A DNA stretch of 64,000 nt from Cellvibrionales bacterium UBA7375 (GCA_949487135.1 CATAJQ010000002.1:62001-126000); one strand, 5' to 3'; counted from the stretch's first letter, positions 1 through 12,952 are shown. Notes: generated by a model from the sequence alone, not told the origin. Program-made: numbers and translations.

Positions 1-636
1 TCCGATATGATGATAGTTAGCAATAGTATTAGTTGGGCTAAACGTCGCTCTAGCAGTATAGGCTTTATTACCACCTGCTTTTACCTTACCGTTCTTTTGT
101 ATGTCGTAGGCGCCTACATTCCAGCTGTATTTGCTGTTTGCTTTAGATAAACTAATCCCCTTATTTCGGCCAATAGCTAAGGTCGAGAGGCTTCTTTCTG
201 TGAATAAATGATTGGCTGAGCTGGTTAAGTTCTCGAGACCGAACGGCTCTTTGAATTTTCCCACTTTGATATCAGCAATATCAAATCCTCGGTAGCGTAA
301 ATAAAGGTCTTTAATTTCATAGGTATCATCGCCTTCATTTATGGCAACCCCTAGTTTGCTAGACCAATTTTTAATAATGGGTACCTTGAAGGTTAATCTC
401 GCCCTGCGTAACTGCGAATCATATGTGTAGTCATCTTGCTGAACATTATCATATATTCCCTTAAACCGATTGGCATCGAGATTGATTTTTAGAGAGGCAT
501 CTACGCTTTGTGCAAAATGTGTGAGAGCCTTTACACCTGTATACGTATATTTAGTCTCGAGTGAACATGTCGAAGCTGCATAAAACCCAGAGAACAATGT
601 TGCTGAAATGGTGATTGCAGCTGATCGTTTACACAT
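1..636 (-). CDS. Phosphate-selective porin O/P-type outer membrane protein, partial
   Basis: The frame is open from an ATG at 636 to the left edge of the window (212 codons, no stop), so the C-terminal part lies outside. The product begins with a signal-peptide-like stretch (MCKRSAAITISATLFSGFYA, then a small-residue cleavage region). It continues with alternating polar/aromatic strands and the segments LRYRGFDIADIKVGKFKEPFG and NLTSSANHLFTERS, which look like the N-terminal strands of the OprO/OprP (phosphate-selective porin) family. Family members form trimeric outer-membrane channels for phosphate or pyrophosphate. It starts 22 bases after the DUF4956 gene and is probably the last gene of the VTC-DUF4956-porin operon. 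Substrate specificity cannot be read from this fragment. Confidence 0.72.
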   Translation of the reverse strand, partial: MCKRSAAITISATLFSGFYAASTCSLETKYTYTGVKALTHFAQSVDASLKINLDANRFKGIYDNVQQDDYTYDSQLRRARLTFKVPIIKNWSSKLGVAINEGDDTYEIKDLYLRYRGFDIADIKVGKFKEPFGLENLTSSANHLFTERSLSTLAIGRNKGISLSKANSKYSWNVGAYDIQKNGKVKAGGNKAYTARATFSPTNTIANYHHIG

Positions 637-658
637 TATTTTTGTTCTCGGTAATGAT

Positions 659-1252
659 TTAATCAGACTGTTTTGATTCTCTGTAAGAAATTTGTAGATT
701 TGCTACATCGCTGAGAAAGTCTATATCTGTGATCTCAATACTGGCTACATTTAAACCCGTTCTTTGGGTAATATCTGCAACTAATAAGTGGTAATTTTCT
801 GGTCGTATATTGTTTATATTTTCATAGCGAATTTTCTTATCAAATATTCTTGGTGCGAATAGACTAGTTTCGCCGATGGCTACAATTATACATAAAATAG
901 CATTGACAAATGCTGCAGCTACTGGGGTTAAAGGTCCTACTCCGTTAAGAAGAGAAATTACTATCACTAGAAAAAGGTAAGTCATGTGGCGAATTGAAAT
1001 AGTTTCTGTTCGGTAACGCAGCATTGCAAAGATAGCAAAAAGTCCAAATGCAAACCCCATTGATATTTCAACACCTTGAAGTAGGTGTGTTACCAAGAAA
1101 ACTCCTGTTCCGAACATAAAAAAACCGAACAAGAAATTTCTTTTTGGCGAATAACGAAAGAAAATACCACGTAATAAAACGGCTAAAAATACTGTATTGA
1201 TTAGTAATAGTGGAAAAAATTCACCGTTTAGCAGTCCAAAAATGTCTTTCAT
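659..1252 (-). CDS. DUF4956 family integral membrane protein
   Basis: 197 residues. The first ~130 carry about four hydrophobic segments (near residues 12-30, 42-60, 65-78 and 90-128), with the central MLRYRTETISIRHMTYLF motif that I associate with DUF4956. A soluble tail of about 65 residues follows and ends in a ferredoxin-like alpha/beta pattern. The function of the family is unknown; members are repeatedly found next to VTC-domain genes. Here the ATG overlaps the stop of the VTC gene by four bases (ATGA), so the two are probably translationally coupled. A role as the membrane partner or channel of the VTC enzyme is inference. Confidence 0.8.
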   Translation of the reverse strand: MKDIFGLLNGEFFPLLLINTVFLAVLLRGIFFRYSPKRNFLFGFFMFGTGVFLVTHLLQGVEISMGFAFGLFAIFAMLRYRTETISIRHMTYLFLVIVISLLNGVGPLTPVAAAFVNAILCIIVAIGETSLFAPRIFDKKIRYENINNIRPENYHLLVADITQRTGLNVASIEITDIDFLSDVANLQISYRESKQSD

Positions 1253-2064
1253 TGATTAGCTCCATTTTTTAATTTAATTACATTCGCTTTAAAGCGATTA
1301 GATTTTATAGGTTGATTATTAGTAAGTGCATGGCCCATGCAGTACTTACTGAAACCATTAGACCTTATACTCATCTTGCGCATTAAACGATAAAATGGTG
1401 ATTGTCGGTCAAGTTTTTCTTGTTTTAACTCTGCTATATAAAAGTTCGAAAGAGTATAGTTATTTTCAGGTTTTGACTGTTCAAGTGTATTTGCAAAGTT
1501 AACATTGAGATCCAGAGTTAATCTTTCTCTCTGTGCGTCATTGGCAAGGCTTATACGCTGATAACCAACTTCCTGTGTCGCAATTAGTGAATTTGGGCAA
1601 TCAATACCATTATTTTTTAAAAAATCGTGGTTGCTCGATAATGCAATATCTCCATCTCTTTCAGCTATGCGGCGATTCTTGATGGTTCGCCCCTTATTAT
1701 TTTTAAATTTTACTTCTAAATAGCTTGTTCCAACATCCGCATAATGTCTATGTCTTACCTTATATCGATTAAGTTTGCGATTGTGGTGGTGGTTGTAAAA
1801 ATTAAGCTGAGTGGTATCAAAGTAAATATTGTCATATTGAAAGACACTAACACCATCAATTTTTAGTAATGAGTAATAGGATTTACAGGCATTTAAAACT
1901 TGTATCAATGAATCGACAGGTAGTAAAAACTTGCTATCTATACGGTTCATTAATGATGAATTGGCTATGCCCGTAAGATCATGGCTAGAGTAGCCTTTAA
2001 GCGTTGTGCCAATCTGGCTATCCATATCTGAATATGAGGCTAGTCTGTTTGATTCTTGGAGCAT
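1249..2064 (-). CDS. VTC-domain (polyphosphate polymerase-like) protein
   Basis: 271 residues with a VTC domain, a member of the triphosphate tunnel metalloenzyme superfamily, over about 38-245. Visible tunnel signatures: RIDSKF at 41-46, YFDT at 81-84, RYKVRHRHY at 100-108, LEVKFK at 116-121, ERLTLDL at 180-186, AELKQ at 211-215 and SKYCMG at 239-244. These supply the alternating basic and acidic residues that in yeast Vtc4 line the tunnel making polyphosphate from ATP. There is no SPX domain and no membrane segment. It is the first gene of an operon with a DUF4956 membrane protein and a phosphate-selective porin, which supports a phosphate/polyphosphate role; polymerase activity itself is inferred from the family. 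Confidence 0.8.
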   Translation of the reverse strand: MLQESNRLASYSDMDSQIGTTLKGYSSHDLTGIANSSLMNRIDSKFLLPVDSLIQVLNACKSYYSLLKIDGVSVFQYDNIYFDTTQLNFYNHHHNRKLNRYKVRHRHYADVGTSYLEVKFKNNKGRTIKNRRIAERDGDIALSSNHDFLKNNGIDCPNSLIATQEVGYQRISLANDAQRERLTLDLNVNFANTLEQSKPENNYTLSNFYIAELKQEKLDRQSPFYRLMRKMSIRSNGFSKYCMGHALTNNQPIKSNRFKANVIKLKNGANQ

Positions 2065-2357
2065 TTAAAATCCAACGACCCCCGTCTAAAACTATGAACA
2101 AAATTCAAATCTAAAAGATTAATGCTCATATTTAAAAAGAGGCGCTTATTACGTATTGTTTATAATTATTTATACATCAACGCTATATTTGGATTAAAGA
2201 TCGCAAAAATGGAGATGTAGTTGGAGTTAGACTATCTATTATTGCCTTTGATTGCAATGCAATTCTCTGTTTTTAGCTAGTCCGCAGGCTATTATAGCTA
2301 TATGTTTTTTGAGTTTAGTGTGAGCGCTAAGGCGCTATAAATCAATGCGTAATTTTA
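2065..2357. other. Intergenic region upstream of the VTC operon
   Basis: 293 AT-rich bases between the start of the VTC gene and the end of gor, both on the minus strand. It must hold the promoter of the VTC operon unless that is read through from gor. I looked for a Pho box (two CTGTCAT-like repeats 11 bases apart) and saw none. A small AGCGC/GCGCT inverted repeat with a 4-base loop at 2323-2336 lies just after gor, but it has no T-run, so it is at best a weak terminator. A short ATTGC-AAT-GCAAT inverted repeat at 2251-2263 is also present. Confidence 0.4.
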
Positions 2358-3704
2358 TTATTTAAGGGTAACAAACTCTTCTGCTGTTGAGGGATGTATG
2401 CCGATTGTCGCATCAAATTGCGATTTTGTAGCCCCAGCTTTTATTGCTATGGCAATACCTTGAATAATTTCTGCAGCATGATGGCCTACCATATGGCACC
2501 CAAGTACCCTATCTGTTGCTTTATCTACAATCATTTTGATAAAAGTGCGCTCACTGCCCTGCCCTAGGGTTTCAAACATCGGCTTAAAATCAGATCGATA
2601 GACTTGAATTTCATTATATTGAAGTTTGGCTTGCTCTTCGTTGAGGCCAACTGTCGCAAGTTCTGGCTGACTAAAAACAGCCGTTGGAATATTTGTATAG
2701 TCTACAGAGTCGTTGTTTTCAGCGTATAGATGATTAATTAATACCATTGCTTCTTTTATAGCTACCGGCGTTAACTGAACACGATCTATAACATCACCAA
2801 TCGCATATATGCTCGGCTCTTTGGTGCGATAATTATCATCAACTACAATCGCTTTGTTTGGGCCAAGGGTAACAGCGGTATTTTCTAGACCTAACTCATC
2901 TGTATTGGCTATTCTTCCAGTGGCATATAAAACCATATCTGTAGCGATTGTATTGTCGTTATCCAGCCTTACAGAAAGGCTATGCTGACTCTTACTGATT
3001 GAAATCACATGGGTATTGAGGTGCACTCTTACCCCTTTGTCGATCATTCCTTCAGTTACTTTAACACTGCAATCATGATAAAAGGTTTTTAACAGCTGAT
3101 TACCACGGTAAATAAGTTCAGTTTCTACACCAAGACCATTGAGAATTCCTGCAAACTCAACCGCAATATAACCGCCGCCAACAATAACTGCTTTTTTAGG
3201 CTGTTGATCTAGATTGAATATTTCATTGGAACTAATGGCAAATTCTTTACCAGGTATCTCGGGGATAAAGGGCCAGCCGCCCGTAGCAATGAGTATTCTT
3301 TCAGCTGTGTAGTTAACACCATTGATAGAAACACGCTGAGGCGCTTCTATTTTAGCCCTACCTTGAATGATGGTTGCACCGCTATCTTTTAATAACTTTT
3401 GGTAAATACCGTTTAAACGGCTAATTTCAGCATTTTTATTGTCTCTGAGCGTATTCCAATCAAAGCTTGTACTGTAATTCTGATGCCAACCATAGCCCTG
3501 ACTGGCGTGAAATAGTTCCGGGAACTGTGAGGCATAAACAAATAGTTTTTTCGGTACGCAGCCAACATTGACACAGGTGCCACCAAGATCGGACACTTCA
3601 GCAATAGCAACGCGTTTTCCTTTGGAGGCTGCGATCCTGGCAGTACGAACACCGCCAGAGCCAGCACCTATAACCAAAAGATCAAAATCAAATGACGTTG
3701 GCAT
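2358..3704 (-). CDS. gor: Glutathione-disulfide reductase
   Basis: 448 residues, the usual length for Gor. It reduces glutathione disulfide with NADPH in the cytoplasm. An N-terminal FAD-binding GAGSGG is at 13-18, and the redox-active pair Cys44/Cys49 sits in GGTCVNVGCVPKK. The second dinucleotide site has GGGYIAVEFAG, the FAD-binding ATGRIANTD-type segment and the AIGDV motif follow, and the C-terminal His437-Pro...Glu442 dyad (HPSTAEE) acts at the active site of the partner subunit. It is the last gene of the run, and its ATG shares one base with the cysG stop (TAATG), suggesting coupling. Thioredoxin-like relatives such as mercuric reductase are unlikely because the extra metal-binding cysteines are absent. 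Confidence 0.95.
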   Translation of the reverse strand: MPTSFDFDLLVIGAGSGGVRTARIAASKGKRVAIAEVSDLGGTCVNVGCVPKKLFVYASQFPELFHASQGYGWHQNYSTSFDWNTLRDNKNAEISRLNGIYQKLLKDSGATIIQGRAKIEAPQRVSINGVNYTAERILIATGGWPFIPEIPGKEFAISSNEIFNLDQQPKKAVIVGGGYIAVEFAGILNGLGVETELIYRGNQLLKTFYHDCSVKVTEGMIDKGVRVHLNTHVISISKSQHSLSVRLDNDNTIATDMVLYATGRIANTDELGLENTAVTLGPNKAIVVDDNYRTKEPSIYAIGDVIDRVQLTPVAIKEAMVLINHLYAENNDSVDYTNIPTAVFSQPELATVGLNEEQAKLQYNEIQVYRSDFKPMFETLGQGSERTFIKMIVDKATDRVLGCHMVGHHAAEIIQGIAIAIKAGATKSQFDATIGIHPSTAEEFVTLK

Positions 3705-5124
3705 TAGTCTTCCAGAGTATCTTGATTAAACCACTTCAATTTGTCGTGCAAGCCGACCACTGTACCAACAATAATCAGTGTCGGGGCTTTTGCTTCTGCA
3801 GTACGCACAATATTGGGTAGCGTGTCTAGGTTTCCAGTAAAGACCCTCTGTCTATCGGAAGTGCCTTTTTCAACGAGTGCAACAGGCATGTCGGCATTTA
3901 AGCCGTGAGCTTTAAGTTGTTCACAGATCGTTTCCAGTCCATTCAGGCCCATATAAAATACAAGAGTTTGATTAGGTTGAGCTAATTCATTCCAATTAAG
4001 TTCAAGTTTACCTGAGCGGTGATGCCCAGCAATAAAACGCACTGACTGAGCATGGTCTCTGTGTGTAAGAGGAATACCTGCATAGCTAGCACAGCCAGAT
4101 GCCGCGGTAATTCCAGGTACCACTTGGAATGGGATGCCCTGTTCGGCTAGTGTTTCAAGCTCCTCACCGCCACGACCAAATATAAAAGGATCCCCACCCT
4201 TTAACCGAACAACACGATTGCCTTCCCGGGCATAATCAACCATTTTTTGATTGATATTGTCTTGGGTAACAGGATGATCACCCGCCGTTTTTCCAACATA
4301 GATTCGAGTGGCATCGCGGCGAACTAAATTTAGTACTGGTTTTGATACGAGTCGGTCATATAGCACTATATCGGCTTGTTGCATCAAGCGTATGGCTTTA
4401 AAGGTCAGTAGATCAGGGTCACCGGGGCCGCCACCAATTAGATAAACTTCGCCTATTTTAAACTCATTGGTATTGTTGAGTTTATCCTTTAATAGTCGTT
4501 CTGCTTCATTGAGATTGTTACTGTAAGCTTGCTCAGCTATTGGGCCAGCAAACACTTCTTCCCAGAAGGCTTTCCGATCGGCGCCATTAGAAAATTTAGC
4601 TTTTACTTTTTCTCTAAAGCTCCCGGCTAAAGCAGCGAGTTTACTCATACCGGCTGGAAATAGACTTTCAAGTTGCGTGCGTATCAAGCGCACTAAAACG
4701 GGTGCATCTCCCCCGCTTGAAATAGCGATTTGTATGGGTGAACGATCAACAATAGAGGGGAAAATAACGGTTGAGTAACCGGGGTCATCCACTACATTTG
4801 AGAGCATATGAGCTTGCTGTGCATGTTTGGACACTTCGCGGTTAAGTTCAGGATCATTGGTAGCGGCAATCACAAGAACGGCGTCTGGATTATTATCAAT
4901 ATACTGCTGATGATAAGGCGCTGTAATTAACTCAAGATTATGAGTGCCTTTTTTGGCATTGCTATCTCTCATTTCAATAAGATCGTTACAGTATTCTTTT
5001 GCTACTATGGTAATAAATGCATCAGCTTCAGCAACAAGTCTAACTTTTCGTAAAGCAATTTCACCACCGCCAATAACAATAACGCGCCGGCATTTTAAAT
5101 TATGAAATAAGGGTAAAAAATCCA

Positions 5125-5125
<1 letters not shown>
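3704..5125 (-). CDS. cysG: Siroheme synthase (trifunctional CysG)
   Basis: 473 residues in the full two-part CysG arrangement. Residues 1 to about 200 form the precorrin-2 dehydrogenase/sirohydrochlorin ferrochelatase half (GGGEIALRKV at 19-28, NVVDDP, and the SSGG segment where E. coli CysG is phosphorylated). Residues about 225-465 form the uroporphyrinogen-III C-methyltransferase (IGGGPGDPDLLT, LYDRLVS, RLKGGDPFIFGRGGEE). It makes siroheme, the cofactor of sulfite and nitrite reductases, from uroporphyrinogen III. It sits between serS and gor with one-base TAATG overlaps on both sides, the same serS-cysG linkage I know from Pseudomonas. Confidence 0.96.
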
Positions 5126-6783
<1,658 letters not shown>

Positions 6784-6784
<1 letters not shown>

Positions 6785-8106
6785 TAGTGTTTATCCCTAT
6801 TGTTTTTATCCAATGTACGAAGATAACGTAATTTTTCCGCTATTTTAACCTCTAGACCACGATCGGTGGGAAAATAATACTGTTTATCATTCAATTCTTC
6901 AGGCATATAGGATTCCCCAGCAGCATAGCCCTGGTCTTCGTTATGGGCATATCTGTAGTCTTTGCCATAATCTAACTCTTTCATAAGCTTTGTAGGGGCA
7001 TTGCGTAAATGTAATGGCACCGCATAGCTAGGCATTGAGCGAATATCTGCCATCGCCGTCTTAAAAGCACTGTAGACAGCATTACTTTTGGCGGCGATAG
7101 CCAAATAGACCACAGCTTGGGCTAAGGCTAGCTCCCCTTCTGGGCTACCTAATCGCTCCTGAGAATTTGTGGCATTTAAGGCAATTTCAAGAGCCCTTGG
7201 ATCGGCATTGCCAATATCTTCGCTGGCAATTCGTATTAATCGACGGGCTATGTATAGTGGATCACAGCCGCCATCAAGCATTCGACAGAGCCAGTACATA
7301 GAAGCATCGGGATTCGATCCTCTAATTGATTTATGCAAAGCAGAAATTTGATCATAAAAATACTCGCCCTTATTATCAAAGCGTCGGCCATCACCAACAA
7401 GTACCTGCTCAACAACCTCAGTAGTTAATTCTGACGTGTTTTCGCCAACCAGATCAGCGGCTATTTCAATTAAATTAAGCGCGCGTCTAGCATCACCATC
7501 AGCGGCATTAGCAACAAGTTCTAGGGCATATTTACTAATAGTTAAGGTCGAATTATTGTTTTTATTAAGCTCGGGTAATGCATTATTAATAATGGTTTTA
7601 ATATCATCTAATGCAAGACTTTTAAGTACATAAACACGGCAGCGTGATAATAGCGCATTATTTAGTTCAAATGACGGGTTCTCTGTGGTGGCACCGATAA
7701 AAATAACGGTACCATCTTCTACATAGGGTAAAAACGCATCCTGTTGCGATTTATTAAAGCGGTGAACTTCATCGACAAATAATAGGGTTTTTCGACCCTG
7801 AGCATCCCGTTGTTGCTGAGCAATCGATATAGCGGCTCTTATTTCTTTAACTCCCGATAGAACCGCAGAAATAGCTTCAAAATGTGCATCTGCTGTATGT
7901 GCCACTATTTTGGCTAAGGTGGTTTTACCCACACCCGGCGGCCCCCAAAGAATCATAGAATGTGGCTGACCATGTTTAATGGCCTCTCTTAAGGGTTTTC
8001 CCTCACTGAGAATATGTTGCTGACCAAAAAAACCGCTGAGATCATGGGGTCGTCTTTTAGAGGCTAAGGGTTGATAGGTTTCTTGGTTAAAGAGATCAGT
8101 GGGCAT
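6784..8106 (-). CDS. rarA: Replication-associated recombination protein A (RarA/MgsA AAA+ ATPase)
   Basis: 440 residues. Walker A GPPGVGKTTLA at about 55-65, Walker B LLFVDEVHRFN at about 107-117, and sensor 1 GATTENPSFE. The C-terminal MgsA/RarA tetramerisation region (DALYIARR-like DPLYIARRLIRIASEDIGNADP, later PSYAVPLHLRNAPTKLM) follows. It acts at stalled replication forks with SSB and RecA. The start overlaps the lolA end by 11 bases, so lolA-rarA-crcB-serS are likely one transcript, as in E. coli (lolA-rarA-serS). Confidence 0.96.
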
Positions 8107-8734
8107 GGTTTACAACATCCACTCCCAAGGGGATTTCAAAGGTAAAAAAATTGTCCTTAAATACAGGATTAAGGGTTAATTCTGTCAGCATTATTGTGGT
8201 GGTTTGACCCAGATTATCGGAAAAACTAATTGCGGATAAAATATCCCGTTTAAACTCAAGTGTTAAACCGGTATACAGTGAATTTGATTTAACTGGTTTT
8301 AGTAAAAATTGCAGTGTCGAACCTGCCAGATTATTCTGCTGTAAAACCTTAAAATTTTCAGGCAGTTGTTTTGGGTTCCCGAGCAGTAAGCTGATAGGGT
8401 TAGCTTCTGGGTTATTAATGTAAGGTTCGATAATAACCTGTTCCAAATCTGGGTCATAAAGCCATAGGTGTGAACCATTACTAACAATTGTTTGGGCGGC
8501 TGGTTGTAACACAGACCAGTAGATTTTATCCGGTTTTTGACCATGCAATACACCAGAGAGGGTTTGTAATGACTGACCTTTTTGATCGGTTAATAGCTGA
8601 TTAAAATCAGCTGAAAAACTATTAATGGGGTTTAAAAGCTCCAAAAGTTGTTTTTCAGAGGCTTGAGTAGGCAAATTTGCCCAAGAGTCACTTGAGCTCA
8701 GCAATACAATAAGCGTCCAGCAAAAGGCTCTCAT
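8096..8734 (-). CDS. lolA: Outer-membrane lipoprotein carrier protein LolA
   Basis: 212 residues beginning with a signal peptide (MRAFCWTLIVLLSSSDSWA), so periplasmic. The LolA fold is indicated by FSADFNQLLTDQKGQ near the N-terminus, the GVLHGQKPDKIYWSV strand pair, LWLYDPDLEQVIIEPY and the C-terminal NPVFKDNFFTFEIPLGVDVV. It carries lipoproteins from the LolCDE complex to LolB at the outer membrane. It follows ftsK after five bases and overlaps rarA by 11, the conserved ftsK-lolA-rarA order. Confidence 0.93.
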   Translation of the reverse strand: MRAFCWTLIVLLSSSDSWANLPTQASEKQLLELLNPINSFSADFNQLLTDQKGQSLQTLSGVLHGQKPDKIYWSVLQPAAQTIVSNGSHLWLYDPDLEQVIIEPYINNPEANPISLLLGNPKQLPENFKVLQQNNLAGSTLQFLLKPVKSNSLYTGLTLEFKRDILSAISFSDNLGQTTTIMLTELTLNPVFKDNFFTFEIPLGVDVVNHAH

Positions 8735-8739
8735 ACTAA

Positions 8740-11112
8740 TTAATGATTCCCTGATGAAGGTGCTAATACTTCCCTACTGCCATTGCTGCCCATAGGGCTG
8801 ACAACCCCGCTAGCTTCCATCTGTTCAATCAGTCTAGCAGCACGGTTATAACCCACTCTGAGCTTGCGTTGAACTGAAGAAATTGAGGCCTTTCGTGTTT
8901 CCAGAACGAAGGCCACTGCTTCATCATACAAAGGATCATTTTCACCATTATCCTCGGATTCTTCGCTTGCACTAAATCCGGGAACAACCACAGCTGAAGA
9001 GGCTGCTTCATCAGTAATTTCATCAAGATAATTGGGCTCACCTCGGCGCTTCCAATCAGCCACAACCTTATGCACCTCGTGATCATCGACAAAAGCGCCA
9101 TGGATTCTTTCGGGAACACTGGTACCCGGGGGTAGATAGAGCATATCACCATGCCCCAATAATTGTTCAGCCCCACCCTGATCTAAAATAGTTCGTGAAT
9201 CAATTTTGGAAGATACTTGAAAGCCAATCCTTGAGGGGACATTCGCTTTAATCAAGCCGGTAATCACATCGACTGAAGGACGTTGCGTTGCCAGGATAAG
9301 GTGTATGCCAGCTGCCCTTGCCTTCTGAGCAATTCGTGCAATTAACTGTTCAACTTTTTTGCCGACGATCATCATCATATCGGCAAACTCATCGACCACC
9401 ACAACAATATAGGGAAGTGTTCCTAAAACGGGCGCCTCTGGTGGTTCTTGGGTTTCATCCCAACCCATTTCATCAGGATTAAACACCCAGAGAGGGTCGG
9501 TAATTGGATTGCCAGATTTAATGGCATCTTCAATTTTACGATTATAGCCAGCAATATTTCTAACCCCTAGAGCAGCCATCAACTTATATCTGCGTTCCAT
9601 TTCACCCACACACCAACGCAATCCACTAGAGGCATCTTTCATATCGGTAATAACAGGTGTTAATAGATGGGGTATATCATCGTATACAGATAATTCAAGC
9701 ATCTTCGGATCAATAAGAATTAACTTTACTTCTTCTGGTGATGCCTTAAATAACAAGCTTAATAGCATGGCATTGATACCAACGGACTTGCCAGAACCCG
9801 TTGTACCTGCCACTAATAAATGCGGCATCTTTGCTAGATCTGCAACGACGGGCACGCCAGCAATATCATTACCTAAGGCAAGAGTAAGTGGAGAGCTAGA
9901 ACTGTCATATGCATCAGAAGTTAGCACTTCACTCAGACGTACCATCTCTCTGGTCTCATTAGGTATTTCAATGCCAACAACAGATTTACCCTGAATGACC
10001 TCAACGACACGTACGCTAATAACCGCCATAGATCGAGCTAAATCTTTAGCTAGTCCGGTAATACGGCTTACTTTGATACCTGCAGCAGGTTGAATTTCAA
10101 ATCTTGTCACCACTGGACCTGGAAGAACTTCGACCACTGTAGCGCTAATACCAAAATCCTGAAGTTTAACTTCTAAAAGACGCGATAAATGTTCAAGCGA
10201 TTCATCGGAAAAGCCGGTATTAGTTGATTTGTCCTGTGCGTCCAGAAGGTTTAATGGCGGAAGCACGCCAACCAACTTTTCATCGACAAATAAAGGCTGT
10301 TGTTTTTCCCTTTCCACTCGCTTACTATTTTTAGCTTTAACTTCGGGTGCGCTAATCGTTACAGGCTTGCGCTGTTTCTTCATTTTTGTTGCGGCTTCAA
10401 CCTTTAATGAGCGCCCCTCCTTGGATTCCTTAGCGATATTTTTTTCAATCTGCTTGCGTCGAATTTCACTAAAAGTCATGGATAACCAAGTAGTAAAAGC
10501 CATGCTAATCACGCCGAGATAATCGATCAGGGCAATCCATGAAATCTCGGCAAAAACAGTCAATCCAAAAAAGAACAGAGAAAGTAAAATAACCGTGGCG
10601 CCAGTAAAACTAAATACTTCGAGTACTGACTCGCTAATGGTTTTTCCCAGCACGCCGCCAAACCCAGATGGATAGATGGTTAGCGTGTCAAACTGGATAT
10701 TGGCAAGCGATGTAGCACTGACCATAACTAACACAAACCCAATTAGGTGTAAGCTGAAAGTTACAGAGTCAAATGGTAGTGATTCTTTAAGCAAGCAGGT
10801 ACGTAAAATTTGTAAAGCTCTGGCGGCAAGCAATAATGGGAAAAGAAACGCCATGGCACCGAATAGGTTGAAAAATATATCGGCAAACAGAGCACCTGCA
10901 GGACCAATGGCGTTTTCCACCTGATGTGTGGTCGCGGTTTTTGACCAACCCGGATCCTCTGGTGAATAGCTTAATAAAGCCACCATCATGATTAGGCAAA
11001 GTGCAATACAACCAATAAGAGCACCTTCAGTAAGAAGCTGCTTGGACCGAGTTTCAGTATCAGTCTGATTGGTTGGAGTCGAGTTATTTGGTTTTGTTTT
11101 TTTATTACTCAA
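8740..11112 (-). CDS. ftsK: DNA translocase FtsK
   Basis: 790 residues. Four to five membrane helices lie within residues 25-215, followed by a short basic linker (about 220-275), much shorter than in E. coli FtsK (1329 residues) but normal for Pseudomonas-like proteins. The motor carries Walker [10 protein letters not shown] at about 436-444, Walker [14 protein letters not shown] and the [12 protein letters not shown] motif. The C-terminal gamma winged helix ([21 protein letters not shown]) reads KOPS sites and activates XerCD at dif. It links chromosome dimer resolution to septation. No lrp gene sits between trxB and ftsK, unlike E. coli. Confidence 0.96.
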   Translation of the reverse strand: MSNKKTKPNNSTPTNQTDTETRSKQLLTEGALIGCIALCLIMMVALLSYSPEDPGWSKTATTHQVENAIGPAGALFADIFFNLFGAMAFLFPLLLAARALQILRTCLLKESLPFDSVTFSLHLIGFVLVMVSATSLANIQFDTLTIYPSGFGGVLGKTISESVLEVFSFTGATVILLSLFFFGLTVFAEISWIALIDYLGVISMAFTTWLSMTFSEIRRKQIEKNIAKESKEGRSLKVEAATKMKKQRKPVTISAPEVKAKNSKRVEREKQQPLFVDEKLVGVLPPLNLLDAQDKSTNTGFSDESLEHLSRLLEVKLQDFGISATVVEVLPGPVVTRFEIQPAAGIKVSRITGLAKDLARSMAVISVRVVEVIQGKSVVGIEIPNETREMVRLSEVLTSDAYDSSSSPLTLALGNDIAGVPVVADLAKMPHLLVAGTTGSGKSVGINAMLLSLLFKASPEEVKLILIDPKMLELSVYDDIPHLLTPVITDMKDASSGLRWCVGEMERRYKLMAALGVRNIAGYNRKIEDAIKSGNPITDPLWVFNPDEMGWDETQEPPEAPVLGTLPYIVVVVDEFADMMMIVGKKVEQLIARIAQKARAAGIHLILATQRPSVDVITGLIKANVPSRIGFQVSSKIDSRTILDQGGAEQLLGHGDMLYLPPGTSVPERIHGAFVDDHEVHKVVADWKRRGEPNYLDEITDEAASSAVVVPGFSASEESEDNGENDPLYDEAVAFVLETRKASISSVQRKLRVGYNRAARLIEQMEASGVVSPMGSNGSREVLAPSSGNH

Positions 11113-11219
11113 GGTTAAAGCCCTATTAGCTCTGTAAAGCCCTAATTGTAGCTTAATTTTACTTAAACACCATGCTCAACAGTTATATTGCTAATTATAT
11201 AAAGAAATTAAAAAATTAA

Positions 11220-11255
11220 TTGGTGACTGATCAAGATATCATTATGATAGTCACC
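11220..11255 (+). promoter_or_regulatory. Predicted trxB promoter inside an inverted repeat
   Basis: TTGGTG at 11220-11225 and TATGAT at 11243-11248 are separated by 17 bases, a good sigma-70 match, about 55 bases before the trxB ATG. The core lies inside an inverted repeat whose outer arms are GGTGACT (11222-11228) and AGTCACC (11249-11255), extendable by four more pairs if one base is bulged. The palindrome could be an operator. No regulator is identified. Confidence 0.5.
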
Positions 11256-11293
11256 TTATTTAACGGTTTAAAAAACCATACATTAAACTTTAA

Positions 11294-12250
<957 letters not shown>

Positions 12251-12952
12251 ATGCAATTAGCCGTATTAGATTCACATAAACCTGAATTCCCCGATCCTAA
12301 TACTGCATTAGATGATCCCGATGGTTTACTGGCTGTAGGGGGAAATCTTCAGCCAGACACCCTTCTATCCGCCTATTATCAGGGCATCTTTCCTTGGTAT
12401 AACGAAGATGATCCGCTGCTTTGGTGGTCGCCCAGTATTCGCTGCGTCATTGATCCTATAAGTCTTCATATTTCTAAAAGCTTACAAAAACAACTTAGAA
12501 ATCAACACTATCATGTGACATTTAATCAATCCTTTATACAGGTTATGGAAGCCTGCGCGCAGCGAGATTATAAAACTGATACATGGATAAATAGCGATAT
12601 GATTATGGCCTATACTGAATTAAATTGTTTGGGTAAAGCCCATTCAGTTGAAATTTGGCAGGATAAAAAGCTTGTAGGTGGAGCCTATGGTGTGGCAGTC
12701 GGCGGTGTATTTTGTGGTGAATCGATGTTTAGTTATCAGCCAAATGCATCAAAAATAGCTCTAGTTCACCTCTGTGATCATATAGTACAGCTAGGCTTTA
12801 AGCTAATTGACTGCCAGCTAGTGACCGATCATTTAATCTCAATGGGCGCAAAATCATTGGACAAAAGTATATTTCTACAAAAGCTTAAACAGTGGCGTGA
12901 TTGTGAAATTAAATGGAGTAACCAATATTTATCAGTCAATACCGATAAATAA
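12251..12952 (+). CDS. aat: Leucyl/phenylalanyl-tRNA--protein transferase
   Basis: 233 residues. The Aat signatures are DPDGLLAVGGNLQPDTLLSAYYQGIFPWY and LLWWSPSIRCVI, with the later GGAYGVAVGGVFCGESMFS core of the GNAT-like domain. It adds Leu or Phe to N-terminal Lys/Arg of proteins, marking them for ClpS and ClpAP. It starts at the base after the trxB stop. In Pseudomonas an arginyl/leucyl transferase gene (bpt/ate) lies between aat and infA; here only 96 bases separate them, so it is not at this place. Confidence 0.96.
   Translation: MQLAVLDSHKPEFPDPNTALDDPDGLLAVGGNLQPDTLLSAYYQGIFPWYNEDDPLLWWSPSIRCVIDPISLHISKSLQKQLRNQHYHVTFNQSFIQVMEACAQRDYKTDTWINSDMIMAYTELNCLGKAHSVEIWQDKKLVGGAYGVAVGGVFCGESMFSYQPNASKIALVHLCDHIVQLGFKLIDCQLVTDHLISMGAKSLDKSIFLQKLKQWRDCEIKWSNQYLSVNTDK

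Noticed and set aside
2065..2357. Pho box upstream of the VTC operon
   Set aside because: No pair of CTGTCAT-like repeats at the right spacing could be found, so PhoB control remains only a guess.
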